Source of the DNA: Bacteroidota bacterium
GTDB lineage: Bacteria > Bacteroidota > Bacteroidia > Chitinophagales > Chitinophagaceae
Reading direction: 5' to 3'
Assembly (NCBI GenBank): GCA_023428755.1
Contig: JAEYWX010000006.1
Coordinates: forward strand, 124,001 to 188,000
DNA length: 64,000 bases
A program made the translations under genes and the position numbers. Shown piece by piece: positions 43,573 to 51,927 of this stretch. Position 1 is the stretch's first letter. Every line of letters begins with the position of its first letter. The notes beneath the pieces are model-generated. The model made no database searches, was not told where the DNA came from, and was given only the letters and a program-made list of their open reading frames with translations.

Positions 43573-43760
43573 CTTTAATCAACGAAGCAATTGCATAGTT
43601 GATAATTGTTTGGGACAGTGTAGTTCGATGATGAGGGAATAAGATATCAGTCAGTAGCTGTAACAAACAACTGGTCCGCCTATGGCGGAGAACGGATGTA
43701 TGCACCGGAGTGAAATCCCGGACATCGTGGTTCAATTCCACGGAGCACCACTTAAAATGA
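43573..43760 (+). other. Degenerate tRNA-like region at the end of the array
   Basis: A clear T arm (CGTGG-TTCAATT-CCACG) with 3-prime acceptor GAGCACC and A ends this stretch, and a stem-loop just before it shows GTGAAAT (GAA, Phe-like). No matching 5-prime acceptor is present. An inverted repeat TCCGCC/GGCGGA at 43674-43688 and a D-arm-like GTTC...GAAT at 43623 suggest one or two tRNAs broken by repeat insertion or rearrangement. Confidence 0.4.
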
Positions 43761-43794
43761 AAAAGGAAGAATGAAAAATTAAAAACGCAAAACA

Positions 43795-44277
43795 ATGGAA
43801 CAGCGGCAATGGAGAAAATTAAATGGTCAGCGGGTTCAGCATTCGATTGAAGATGAAGTAAGGGCTGTGCTGGTACGTGAAAAACAAATGGGACACGAAT
43901 TGAAAGTGTGCATTGGTACTGATAGCCAGGTGAAGAGCAGAGAAACTGAATTTGCAACCGTGATCGTTTTTATCCGGAAAGGAAAAGGTGGGTTCATGTA
44001 CATCCACAACAAAACAACAAAACAGAAAATGAGTATCAAGCAAAGGATGTTAACAGAAGTTGCCATGAGTATTGATGTGGCGTATGGATTGTGCAGGTTG
44101 TTTACGTTGTACAATGTAGATATGGAAGTGCATGCTGATATTAACACGAACCCTTCTTTTAAAAGCAATGATGCGTTGAAAGAAGCTATGGGTTATATCA
44201 TGGGAATGGGCTTTGCTTTCAAAGCAAAACCGGAAGCTTTTGCCAGCAGCAGTTGTGCAAATAAAGTGGTGCAATAA
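43795..44277 (+). CDS. YkuK-like (DUF458) RNase-H-fold protein
   Basis: This 160-residue protein resembles the DUF458/YkuK family of predicted RNase-H-fold proteins: HELKVCIGTDSQVKSRETEF gives the first acidic residue, and VDMEVHADINTNPSFKSND a later acidic segment. A nuclease activity on RNA is plausible but unproven. It lies 35 bp after the tRNA array on the same strand, and its stop abuts the palindromic element at 44277. Confidence 0.78.
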   Translation: MEQRQWRKLNGQRVQHSIEDEVRAVLVREKQMGHELKVCIGTDSQVKSRETEFATVIVFIRKGKGGFMYIHNKTTKQKMSIKQRMLTEVAMSIDVAYGLCRLFTLYNVDMEVHADINTNPSFKSNDALKEAMGYIMGMGFAFKAKPEAFASSSCANKVVQ

Positions 44278-44385
44278 AGCCCCCTAAATCCCCCAGAGGG
44301 GACTTTGAATCGTAATAGTAGTAGTAGTCTTTAATAAATCATGAGCTTTAAGAGCCTTCCCTCCGGGGAGATTTGGAGGGGCTAA
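44277..44385. mobile_element. MITE-like inverted pair of C-rich palindromes
   Basis: Element 44277-44308 (GCCCCCTAAATCCCCCAGAG core) and element 44352-44385 are in opposite orientation with ~43 bp between. They fill the whole gap between the YkuK-like and AAA+ genes. Same family as the ends of the DUF559 unit. Confidence 0.6.
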
Positions 44386-44396
44386 AAAATAAAACA

Positions 44397-45473
44397 ATGG
44401 AAAATTTATTCAATCAAAAAGTGATCAGTGCAAACAATGTGTTTTCCGACAGCTTTTTGGATACAAAAATTTTATACCTGTATTGCTTCAACAGCTTACC
44501 GAGTATAAACTTTATGAACAATATTGACGGTGAAAAAGCATTTGCAGCGTTCAGAGAACGTTACGGTGAGATGATACAAACTGTTCATCAATCATGCTGG
44601 TATAAGCAGAAGAACAAGAAATACCAGTTCGATAAAACCGTCGTGATATTAAAGAACAACTGCCTGCTTGAATTTGAAGATGATTATTGCGAAGTGTTGC
44701 ATAACGGAGCAAATGATGTGTTTGTTGAAGAACTGACAAAGCTGGTAAACCAGTTTAAAGAGCGACAACGCCGACAGCCGTTGGAAATAAATCTCATCGT
44801 TCAGAACAGGAATTATCTTGAATTGAAAGCAATGGAAATAAAACGCACAAAGCTTGATCTTGATCTTTTTTATGAAGATGATTTTAAAATGGTAGATGAT
44901 GTAATACGAAAACGACTGAACCAGAAGAACGATAAAGGGATTGTGCTGCTGCATGGTTTACCCGGTACAGGCAAAACAACCTATTTACGTTACCTGGTTG
45001 GCAAGATTAAAAAACGTGTTTTGTTTTTGTCGCCATCAGTTGCAGGGAACTTAATGAATCCTGATTTTATTGAGCTGTTGATCGATAACCCAAATACGGT
45101 ATTGATCATTGAAGATGCAGAAAATATTATCATGGATAGAAAATACAGCAGCAGTTCATCTGTATCGAACCTGTTGAATATTTCTGATGGACTGTTGGCC
45201 GATTTTCTGAATGTACAGTTGATCTGCACTTTCAACAGTTCGCTCACGATGGTTGATAGTGCGTTGATGCGTAAAGGAAGATTGATCGCAAAGTATGAGT
45301 TTGGAAAATTGGGTGTAGAGAAGGCAATTCGTTTATCGAAGCACTTTGGTTTTGATACAACAATCGATCAACCAATGACCATTGCAGAAATTGCCAATCC
45401 GCACGAAAAAACACAGCCGGTTGAAAAAATGGAAGTGATCGGTTTTCGCAGGCGGGTTGAAATAATGAATTGA
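44397..45473 (+). CDS. AAA+ ATPase, BCS1-like
   Basis: This 358-residue protein has Walker A LLHGLPGTGKTTYLR, Walker B NTVLIIEDAENI, a sensor region LICTFNSSLTMVD and ALMRKGRLIAKYEF, which resembles BCS1-type AAA+ proteins. The first ~150 residues are a unique N-terminal domain. The start at 44397 avoids codons derived from the palindromic element. In this island it could remodel protein or RNA complexes; the partner is unknown. Confidence 0.8.
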   Translation: MENLFNQKVISANNVFSDSFLDTKILYLYCFNSLPSINFMNNIDGEKAFAAFRERYGEMIQTVHQSCWYKQKNKKYQFDKTVVILKNNCLLEFEDDYCEVLHNGANDVFVEELTKLVNQFKERQRRQPLEINLIVQNRNYLELKAMEIKRTKLDLDLFYEDDFKMVDDVIRKRLNQKNDKGIVLLHGLPGTGKTTYLRYLVGKIKKRVLFLSPSVAGNLMNPDFIELLIDNPNTVLIIEDAENIIMDRKYSSSSSVSNLLNISDGLLADFLNVQLICTFNSSLTMVDSALMRKGRLIAKYEFGKLGVEKAIRLSKHFGFDTTIDQPMTIAEIANPHEKTQPVEKMEVIGFRRRVEIMN

Positions 45474-45485
45474 GATTAATTTTCC

Positions 45486-45516
45486 TTACTCCCCTTTAGG
45501 GGATGGGGGCAAGAGC
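45486..45516 (-). repeat. C-rich palindromic element (solitary)
   Basis: CTCCCCTTTAGGGGATGGGG core; a lone copy right after the AAA+ gene. Confidence 0.6.
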
Positions 45517-45582
45517 TTGCTTAACGGCAAGAAGGGTTTTCGTATGTTGACAGCAAACCAGGTTTGTGTTTCAAAGAAACAC

Positions 45583-45681
45583 TGCAGTGCAGACGCAGTA
45601 GCTATCTGTATGCTGTTGCATCAATGTGCAGAGCCCTCCATACACTGTGAGTCGGAGGTTCGATTCCTTCTTCGCCTGCAT
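45583..45681 (+). other. Degenerate tRNA-like sequence
   Basis: A T arm GGAGG-TTCGATT-CCTTC is followed by CGCCTGC, which pairs with GCAGACG 70-80 nt upstream with one mismatch. A D-arm-like AGC...GCT is visible. The middle is long and cannot be folded with confidence, though it could be a long-variable-arm species. Possibly a pseudo-tRNA. Confidence 0.35.
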
Positions 45682-45743
45682 AGGTGAATAGCTCAGTGGA
45701 TTAGAGCAACAGAAACGTACCGGTTCGAATCCGGTTTCATCTC
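45682..45743 (+). other. tRNA-like element lacking an anticodon arm
   Basis: Acceptor AGGTGAA/TTCATCT, perfect D arm GCTC-AGTGGATTA-GAGC and perfect T arm ACCGG-TTCGAAT-CCGGT are present. Between them are only 11 nt (AACAGAAACGT) where an anticodon arm plus variable loop needs about 22. It cannot decode; it might be a decoy or a processing product template. Confidence 0.65.
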
Positions 45744-45745
45744 AA

Positions 45746-45787
45746 GGATGAATAGTTCAATGGTAGAACACTACACTGATAATGTAG
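45746..45787 (+). other. 5-prime half of a tRNA-Ile (anticodon GAT)
   Basis: Acceptor 5-prime strand GGATGAA, D arm GTTC-AATGGTA-GAAC and anticodon arm CTACA-CTGATAA-TGTAG are complete. No T arm or 3-prime acceptor follows; about 60 bp later comes a MITE-like element. It is truncated after nucleotide ~43. Confidence 0.65.
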
Positions 45788-45846
45788 CAAACGAAGTACA
45801 GCGCTTCTCAAATGCTGACCAGACAAATAAAGCCGGGTGAATGGCA

Positions 45847-45960
45847 AGCCTCCCCTAAATCCCCTCCGAAGGAGGGGACTTGCAAACACTCCGATAATTA
45901 GAAATTTCTTTTTAATCGGAGTGTTACAAAGCCTCCCCTTTGGGGAGGTTTGGTGGGGCC
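45847..45960. mobile_element. MITE-like inverted pair of C-rich palindromes
   Basis: Element 45847-45883 and element 45928-45960 are opposite in orientation; between them an 11-bp inverted repeat AACACTCCGAT / ATCGGAGTGTT forms a hairpin. Outer sequences start GCCTCCCC on both ends. This resembles a small non-autonomous transposon. Confidence 0.65.
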
Positions 45961-46177
45961 TGGTAATTACCCGAAAGCAAACAAAGAAGTATGGTAACAG
46001 CAGTTGCTTCATCATTCAGAATTGATGATACAAGTATTGTCAACAGGCGTTTGATGAACCGGTTGCAACAGCCATACAACTTATTTGCTTCCGTAAGAAC
46101 AGGATGATCAAACAACCGGCTTTATTCTTTTTTAAAAAACCTACGCATTGCATGCAATGCGCAACAAAACAAATAAA

Positions 46178-47275
46178 ATGAAAAATGTAAAAGTAAACGC
46201 CTACCAGGTAGCACTGGTATTTAAGCGTGGAGTGTATGAGCGTATGCTGAAAGAAGGAAACTACTGGTTCTGGAACAAAGAAGTATATGTGTACGATGTA
46301 ACCAAACCATTTGTAGCGCCAATTGAGTTGAACATCCTGTTGCAGGATGCCGAACTGGCCAATGCCTTGCAGGTTGTAGAAGTAAAGGATAACGAAATTG
46401 TGTTGATGTATGAAAATGGTTTGCTGAAGCAGGTGCTTACTGCAGGTCGTTATACTTACTGGAAAAGCGCCATTGAATATGTTTTCGTAAAAGCCAACAT
46501 CGGCAACGTCGATATTGATGAAAACATTGATCTTGCTGTATTGCAAAACCGTTTGCTGGTTCCATATGTGCGTAGCTACAGTGTGGAGAACTACGAAGAA
46601 GCATTGCTGTTTGTAGATGGTAAATACCAAAAGCGTTTGCAAAGCGGTGTGTACTACTGGTGGAAGAATAACATTGCTGTACATGTAGGTAAAGCAGATA
46701 AACGTTTGCAGCAACTGGAGATCAACGGCCAGGAAATTCTTACTAAAGACAAAGCGGCTTTGCGTTTGAATGCATGGGCACAGTACAAAGTTGCGGACAT
46801 TGAAAAAGCCCTGTTGCAAAACAAGGAGTACGATAAACAATTGTACGTGGCATTTCAATTGGCCCTGCGTGAATACATTGCCGGTTATGGCTTTGATGAA
46901 TTGCTGGAGAAAAAAGATGCTGTGGCGCCTTTTGTATTGGAAGCAGTGAAAGAAAAAGCTGCTGCCCTGGGTGTTGAAGTAATTGGTTTTGGTATCCGTG
47001 ACATTATCCTGCCGGGTGATGTAAAAGAGATCATGAACCAGGTGCTCATTGCCGAAAAGAAAGCGCAGGCCAACAGCATTATGCGTCGTGAAGAAACTGC
47101 CAGCACCCGAAGCTTGCTCAACACTGCCAAGCTGATGGAAGATAATGCGATGTTGTGGAAACTGAAGGAGATGGAATATGTAGAAAAGATCGCAGACAAG
47201 ATCAGCAACATCAGTGTAAGCGGTAACGGCGTGTTGATCGAACAGTTGAAACAGATCTTCGTACCGCAGAAATAA
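46178..47275 (+). CDS. Slipin / SPFH-domain protein
   Basis: This 365-residue protein has two N-terminal tandem ~90-residue modules (VFKRGVYERMLKEGNYWFW and the similar LLFVDGKYQKRLQSGVYYWW), then an SPFH region (LRLNAWAQYKVADIEKALL, LREYIAGYGFDELLEKK, ALGVEVIGFGIRDIILPGDVKE) and a helical C-terminus rich in Glu/Lys/Ala. Slipins form membrane-associated oligomers. In RtcB-containing RNA-repair neighbourhoods slipin-like genes recur, from memory of the field. ATG at 46178 is used; an earlier in-frame ATG at 46148 is possible. No clear membrane segment is visible. Confidence 0.82.
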   Translation: MKNVKVNAYQVALVFKRGVYERMLKEGNYWFWNKEVYVYDVTKPFVAPIELNILLQDAELANALQVVEVKDNEIVLMYENGLLKQVLTAGRYTYWKSAIEYVFVKANIGNVDIDENIDLAVLQNRLLVPYVRSYSVENYEEALLFVDGKYQKRLQSGVYYWWKNNIAVHVGKADKRLQQLEINGQEILTKDKAALRLNAWAQYKVADIEKALLQNKEYDKQLYVAFQLALREYIAGYGFDELLEKKDAVAPFVLEAVKEKAAALGVEVIGFGIRDIILPGDVKEIMNQVLIAEKKAQANSIMRREETASTRSLLNTAKLMEDNAMLWKLKEMEYVEKIADKISNISVSGNGVLIEQLKQIFVPQK

Positions 47276-47416
47276 AAATGTCTGAACCGGGATTTATAGG
47301 ATGAGTGGGATTTATGAGATTGCTTATGCGTGTCTCATCCCATTCATCCAACAATCCCACACATCACAGTTCAGACTATTTTTGTTATCACCGCCATTGC
47401 TGCTATTAAGCTATGG

Positions 47417-47435
47417 TTGCGTCGCACACTTGAAC
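47417..47435 (+). repeat. Dispersed repeat copy (core GCGTCGCAC..CTTG)
   Basis: GTTGCGTCGCACACTTGAAC, third copy, in the gap between the slipin gene and the following insert gene. Confidence 0.55.
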
Positions 47436-47495
47436 GGTTAGTAATTCTGTTCAGCTTAAATTGATGTATTTTTAAAAGAAAGTTAGTATACAGCA

Positions 47496-48296
47496 ATGGA
47501 CAGTATTCAGGAGTATATAAATATTGTATTTGGAAACTCGTATAACTCACAAGATCATTTTGCAAACAAACACCAAAATGAGATTGACAGGTTTGTTTTT
47601 TGTGGTATAGAGAAAGTGTCTAAAATATCATTAACTTTTTTGAGATTGTATCCACAGGTTGATACAACTCCTGAATTGGAGTTTTCGCTCGGTATTCTGG
47701 CCAGATCTTTACTAATGGATATGATATTGGTAATGGGTGCTAAGAAAATTGTTTACAACTTGAGTGAAAGTAATTTGTCAGAGGTTAAAGAAGAGTTGAA
47801 AAAGTATTGTTACAAAGTCATTAGCGATGGGACAAGTCTTATTATTGATGAGATTTTTTACAATGAGAAAATGCCAGAGGAAGAGAAACATAGAAAAGCC
47901 GAAATGTTTGTATCGTTATTCCCAAATGCTTTTGATACGTCATCGGGTAAACCTAAGAGGAAAAAGGATTTTCGATATACATTAAGTGACATCTATAAAA
48001 CTAACCGAAATCCGGATTTAAGAAGCGGGCAAATTATATATAATCTTTACAATTATTACTCAAAGTATGATCATTTAAGTCATTGGACTTCTTTATCTCA
48101 AAAAATTCCTTTCGAGAAACGAAAAGGTAAACTGGATTCGGCAATAGTATTAATGGCATTTCACTTGAGGGATTTATTTGCTATTGCATATGATATGAAT
48201 GACGACTACAAAGTCTTAGAAAAACAAATTCTCGACATACAAGGTTTCTTAGAGGAAAGGTATGTTGCTGATCCATCTAATTTCAAGTTAGATTAA
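47496..48296 (+). CDS. Uncharacterised protein, weakly DUF5677-like
   Basis: This 266-residue helical protein separates the slipin and RtcB genes. The segment FSLGILARSLLMDMILVMG and a later YNYYSKYDHLSHWTSL recall the helical DUF5677 pattern (a conserved S-x-Y-x-H-x-S), but I am not confident. It is clearly more AT-rich than its neighbours and is preceded by a dispersed repeat, which suggests later insertion into the island. No catalytic motif is recognised. Confidence 0.55.
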   Translation: MDSIQEYINIVFGNSYNSQDHFANKHQNEIDRFVFCGIEKVSKISLTFLRLYPQVDTTPELEFSLGILARSLLMDMILVMGAKKIVYNLSESNLSEVKEELKKYCYKVISDGTSLIIDEIFYNEKMPEEEKHRKAEMFVSLFPNAFDTSSGKPKRKKDFRYTLSDIYKTNRNPDLRSGQIIYNLYNYYSKYDHLSHWTSLSQKIPFEKRKGKLDSAIVLMAFHLRDLFAIAYDMNDDYKVLEKQILDIQGFLEERYVADPSNFKLD

Positions 48297-48388
48297 CAGT
48301 GAAAATTCAACAAGTATAAATTCGGGCGGTTGAATTCGACTTGAAGGCTTAAAACCTTGATGCCTTATTATACCTAAAACAAAACAAA

Positions 48389-49834
48389 ATGAGCAAGATT
48401 AAAATATCAGGAAAAGAATTAAGAGCGATTGGCTACCCGGAAGGACCGGTCATCAGCATCGCTATGAATGTGATGCAGAAAAATTACAAGCATCACACAA
48501 AGGAGGAAGTAATGGAATTGTTGAAAGCAGTGCTGGCATCGCCTGCAAGTTATTTAGATGATGCTGTGCTGGCGTTGATTGCAAAACAATTGATGCCTGC
48601 AGAAAAAAATGAAGAAGCGGAATTATCGTTGAACCAGAATGGAATTCAGTTCAACGTATTCGGACAGGAACATATTGAACAAAGTGCCATGCACCAGATG
48701 TACACCGCAGCAAAATTGCCGGTAGCAGTTGCAGGTGCGTTAATGCCCGACGCACATCATGGGTATGGATTACCCATCGGTGGTGTGTTGGCAACTGAGA
48801 ATGCTGTGATACCTTATGGTGTGGGGGTGGATATCGGTTGCAGAATGTGTTTGAGCATTTACGATATCGATCCGAAAGAATTGGTGCAGAAAGAAAGCTT
48901 CTTTGCAAGAGAATTGGGCGAAGCAACTTTGTTTGGAAGTGGTGCACAGTTTCAGCGAAGCGAAAACCATGAAGTAATGGATAACGAATTGTTTTTTCAA
49001 TTGCCGTTACTGAAAGGATTGCATACCAGAGCATGGAAACAATTAGGATCAAGCGGAAGTGGAAATCACTTTGTGGAGTTTGGTGTGGTTGAAGTTGCGG
49101 AGAAAGATGAGATGCTGGGTGTGGCGCCGGGCAAATATCTTGGACTGTTGAGTCATTCCGGTTCAAGAGCGTTAGGTGCAAACATCGCCAATCATTATAC
49201 CAAACTCGCTATCAGTAAACGACGTTTACCACAGGATGCAAAAAATCTTGCCTGGTTAAATCTCGATGAAGAAGAAGGCATGGAATATTGGTTAGCCATG
49301 AACTTAGCAGGCGATTATGCAAGCGCCTGTCACCATGTGATCCATAACAAGATCGCCAAGCAACTTGGCCGAAAGCCAATGAAAATGGTGGAGAACCATC
49401 ACAACTTTGCTTGGAAGGAGAAGTGGGAGGGAAGAGATGTCATCGTTCATCGGAAAGGCGCAACACCTGCGGGTAAAGATGTACTGGGTATTATTCCCGG
49501 AAGCATGACCGCAACCGGTTTTATTGTAAAAGGTAAAGGTGAGTCTGCATCGGTTAACTCTGCTTCGCATGGAGCAGGACGTTTAATGAGTCGTTCCAAA
49601 GCTTTGCAAAGCATCACCCACAATGCATTGAAAGATGAATTGAAAAGACATGGTGTGAAATTAATGGGCGGCGGATTGGACGAAGCGCCATTTGCTTACA
49701 AAGACATCAACGTAGTGATGCAGAGTCAGCAATCGCTGGTAGATGTTGTAGGTAGCTTTACACCGAAGATTGTAAAGATGGATGGTGCTTCTTCAAAACC
49801 TTGGCAGAAGAGCAGAAGTGTGGAAGGAGAGTAA
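48389..49834 (+). CDS. rtcB: RNA-splicing ligase RtcB family protein
   Basis: This 481-residue protein joins RNA 3-prime-phosphate (or cyclic phosphate) ends to 5-prime-OH ends with GTP and manganese in known family members. Expected blocks are present: YGVGVDIGCRM (metal Cys), LGSSGSGNHFVEFG, SHSGSRALG, MVENHHNFAWKE, VHRKGATPAG and SASHGAGRLMSRSK. An N-terminal extension (~90 residues) precedes the core. As the last gene of the tRNA island it could repair cleaved tRNAs or join tRNA-like pieces. A strong terminator follows 2 bp later. Confidence 0.93.
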   Translation: MSKIKISGKELRAIGYPEGPVISIAMNVMQKNYKHHTKEEVMELLKAVLASPASYLDDAVLALIAKQLMPAEKNEEAELSLNQNGIQFNVFGQEHIEQSAMHQMYTAAKLPVAVAGALMPDAHHGYGLPIGGVLATENAVIPYGVGVDIGCRMCLSIYDIDPKELVQKESFFARELGEATLFGSGAQFQRSENHEVMDNELFFQLPLLKGLHTRAWKQLGSSGSGNHFVEFGVVEVAEKDEMLGVAPGKYLGLLSHSGSRALGANIANHYTKLAISKRRLPQDAKNLAWLNLDEEEGMEYWLAMNLAGDYASACHHVIHNKIAKQLGRKPMKMVENHHNFAWKEKWEGRDVIVHRKGATPAGKDVLGIIPGSMTATGFIVKGKGESASVNSASHGAGRLMSRSKALQSITHNALKDELKRHGVKLMGGGLDEAPFAYKDINVVMQSQQSLVDVVGSFTPKIVKMDGASSKPWQKSRSVEGE

Positions 49835-49835
49835 A

Positions 49836-49878
49836 AGAGAAACGCACGTAATCACTTATACGTGCGTTTCTCTTTATT
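49836..49878. terminator. Terminator of the tRNA/RtcB island
   Basis: Perfect 15-bp arms AGAGAAACGCACGTA and its complement around an 8-nt loop, followed by TTATTTT. It can serve both convergent genes. Confidence 0.9.
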
Positions 49879-49895
49879 TTGATGGACGATGATAG

Positions 49896-51140
49896 TTACT
49901 TTGAAAATGCTTTTATTGTACTACTTATTCCATCAGCTTGTAAACGCAAGTAATAGTGTCCGGCTGCTAGATTGCCAACAGCGATCGAAATTCTATTGTT
50001 TGCCGATTGCAGTTGTTGCTGCTGCTGATACATTACCGAACCGTTTGCAGAAATAATCGTGATGATGACCGGTTGACGCTGTTGAGAATTTATTTCTGCA
50101 ATTAAATTACCGGATGATTGCTCCAGAAACACCCTGTTAATTGCTAATGTTTGTCCGGTTAGTTGTACCGAAGCTGTAGCCGAATAAATGATTCGCCCTG
50201 CTTCATTGATTTTTAGTCGGTAAAAACTTTTTCCTGCTAAAGGTGACTGGTCTGTTGTTGTATAGCTGGCAGATTGTCTTGGCTGTACGATTGACTGTAG
50301 TTGAATGGTCTCAAAATTTCTGCCGTCTTTACTACGTTGAATTTCAAAATATGTATTGGGTTCTTCATCTAAAGTTGACCATTTCAATACAACCAAGTTA
50401 TTTTTTACTGCAGCTTCAAAACCTGTAAGCAATATCGGAAGTGGAAAAGAAGATGCTAAAAAAATCTGCTTATCTCTTACCCGCAAAAACATATAGTTAT
50501 GTCCGGCATCATTAAGATGGTACAAGCTTCCACTGTAACGCACTTCATCTTTAAGGCGGTTTTGTCCATCGTTGGTTACCAGGTCATCCCAGAAATTAAT
50601 GGCAAAAACACCAAAATTCAGATTGATGGAATCAACCAATTCACGTTGCATCAAAGCTTGGGCATTTGTGATGTCATTTCGAGGGGCAGTTGTGCCTATA
50701 AAACATTTTGCTCCAGTAGCAGTAATGGTCGTATACATTAGGCGGAGATTGTCCATCATTTCCTGCTTGGAATATCCAAAAGCAATATCGTTACTCGGTA
50801 AATTGATGATCACAATATCCGGAGAATAGCTCAATGCTTTGGTAACATTGTGATCCGGATCGGGTGCAGGTCGGGAAACGGGAGGAACAAAACCCGTTGG
50901 CATCTCATGGTAAGTTGCATATCCGTATTCGGCAATATTGTAAACTACTGTGTCTAAACCATCCAACATGTTCTGCTGGAAATGAGCGGTCATTTTTCCA
51001 ACCCATGAAGTGGCGTAGGTAGTGGCATTTGATCCTGCGGCAGTGGAGGAACCCATTACAACAATTTTTTTTTGCGCATGCACTGCACCGGAAAAGAAGA
51101 TTGTTGCAAAAAGACAGATGAACAAAGGTAATAATCTCAT
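49896..51140 (-). CDS. Secreted SGNH/GDSL-like hydrolase with T9SS sorting domain
   Basis: This 414-residue protein has a signal peptide (ending at VHAQ). The SGNH core is seen in VVMGSSTAAGSN (the catalytic Ser block), NLPSNDIA (block III) and LYHLNDAGHNYM (block V with Asp/His). A fibronectin-like region around LVVLKWSTLDEEPNTYFEIQRSKDG follows. The last ~75 residues end GHYYLRLQADGISSTIKAFS, typical of a type 9 secretion (Por) C-terminal domain. It is likely an exported esterase; the substrate is unknown. Confidence 0.8.
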   Translation of the reverse strand: MRLLPLFICLFATIFFSGAVHAQKKIVVMGSSTAAGSNATTYATSWVGKMTAHFQQNMLDGLDTVVYNIAEYGYATYHEMPTGFVPPVSRPAPDPDHNVTKALSYSPDIVIINLPSNDIAFGYSKQEMMDNLRLMYTTITATGAKCFIGTTAPRNDITNAQALMQRELVDSINLNFGVFAINFWDDLVTNDGQNRLKDEVRYSGSLYHLNDAGHNYMFLRVRDKQIFLASSFPLPILLTGFEAAVKNNLVVLKWSTLDEEPNTYFEIQRSKDGRNFETIQLQSIVQPRQSASYTTTDQSPLAGKSFYRLKINEAGRIIYSATASVQLTGQTLAINRVFLEQSSGNLIAEINSQQRQPVIITIISANGSVMYQQQQQLQSANNRISIAVGNLAAGHYYLRLQADGISSTIKAFSK

Positions 51141-51315
51141 AAAACAGGTATAAAAATTTAGATGGAGTTCTATTCGATAGGATATGAGATAACCTTAGCA
51201 GATAAATATAAGGAAAAAGGGAAGAGTTTGCAATAGTTTTTTTAAGCTTCCTGATTGTCAGGAATGCAGTAGGTTTATTTAAACGTGAGTTTTCGGTGTC
51301 CTTAAAGCGGTTGCT

Positions 51316-51927
51316 TTAGGATGGCTGCTTCAACTGCTTCTCAATTCCTCTTAACTCATCAATAATCGCTTTTAATTTTTTCTCTTCTTTTTCAATGATT
51401 CGTTTACCCAAAACGAAATACGAGTACAACATCCAGGCAGTAAAGCCGGAGAGTAATAAAATGGTATATCCCAAAGGGCGGCCCTGCAACAGTTCAACAA
51501 AATAAAGTCCCATCGCCGTAGTCAGCAGAACAAAATAAACAGGCATATTCCATTTCAGTTGTTGTTTTCGAAATGCATAATAGGCTTCCCATTGTTGTAA
51601 ATGCAGTGCCGGTGCGCTAGTGTCATCAATTAGCCGTAATTTATTCCATGTGAAAAAAGTGAGCATGCTTTGTAGCCATACAAGCAAACACATCAATCCG
51701 ATACTGATATGTGTGGTTAACCAGTTCAGTTGAACGCCGCTGAAATACACCACCCAGATTACAAAAAAGGGTGTCATGAACAAGGTAATACTGCCAATAA
51801 ATAAAGGTCGCATCAACTTTTCCTTGGTGTCTTTTGCCTGACGGGCAATAGCGGACAGGTCCACTGTTTTTTCTTCAGCCGGTTTCGACTGTTGCCACAA
51901 ATCTTTTATTGCATTAAAGTCTTTCAT
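51316..51927 (-). CDS. Membrane protein coupled to ECF sigma factor
   Basis: This 203-residue protein has an N-terminal cytoplasmic part (LWQQSKPAEEKTVDLSAIARQAKDTK) followed by about four membrane segments and a charged C-terminus. Its start overlaps the sigma factor gene end by 14 nt, so translation is probably coupled. The arrangement suggests an anti-sigma-type regulator, but no known anti-sigma domain is recognised. Confidence 0.65.
   Translation of the reverse strand: MKDFNAIKDLWQQSKPAEEKTVDLSAIARQAKDTKEKLMRPLFIGSITLFMTPFFVIWVVYFSGVQLNWLTTHISIGLMCLLVWLQSMLTFFTWNKLRLIDDTSAPALHLQQWEAYYAFRKQQLKWNMPVYFVLLTTAMGLYFVELLQGRPLGYTILLLSGFTAWMLYSYFVLGKRIIEKEEKKLKAIIDELRGIEKQLKQPS

Noticed and set aside
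43415..43957. A 180-residue minus-strand frame across the tRNA array
   Set aside because: It is antisense to three tRNA genes and to the YkuK-like gene; composition is not protein-like.
42595..45787. A CRISPR array as explanation of the repeated spacing
   Set aside because: The repeated units fold as tRNAs with different sequences; there are no identical repeats with unique spacers.
45991..46107. A 38-codon ORF (MVTAVASSFRIDD start) before the slipin gene
   Set aside because: No ribosome site, motif or conservation evidence; could be chance.
46040..46858. A 272-residue minus-strand frame opposite the slipin gene
   Set aside because: Antisense shadow of a well-supported coding sequence with aromatic-rich, non-protein-like composition.
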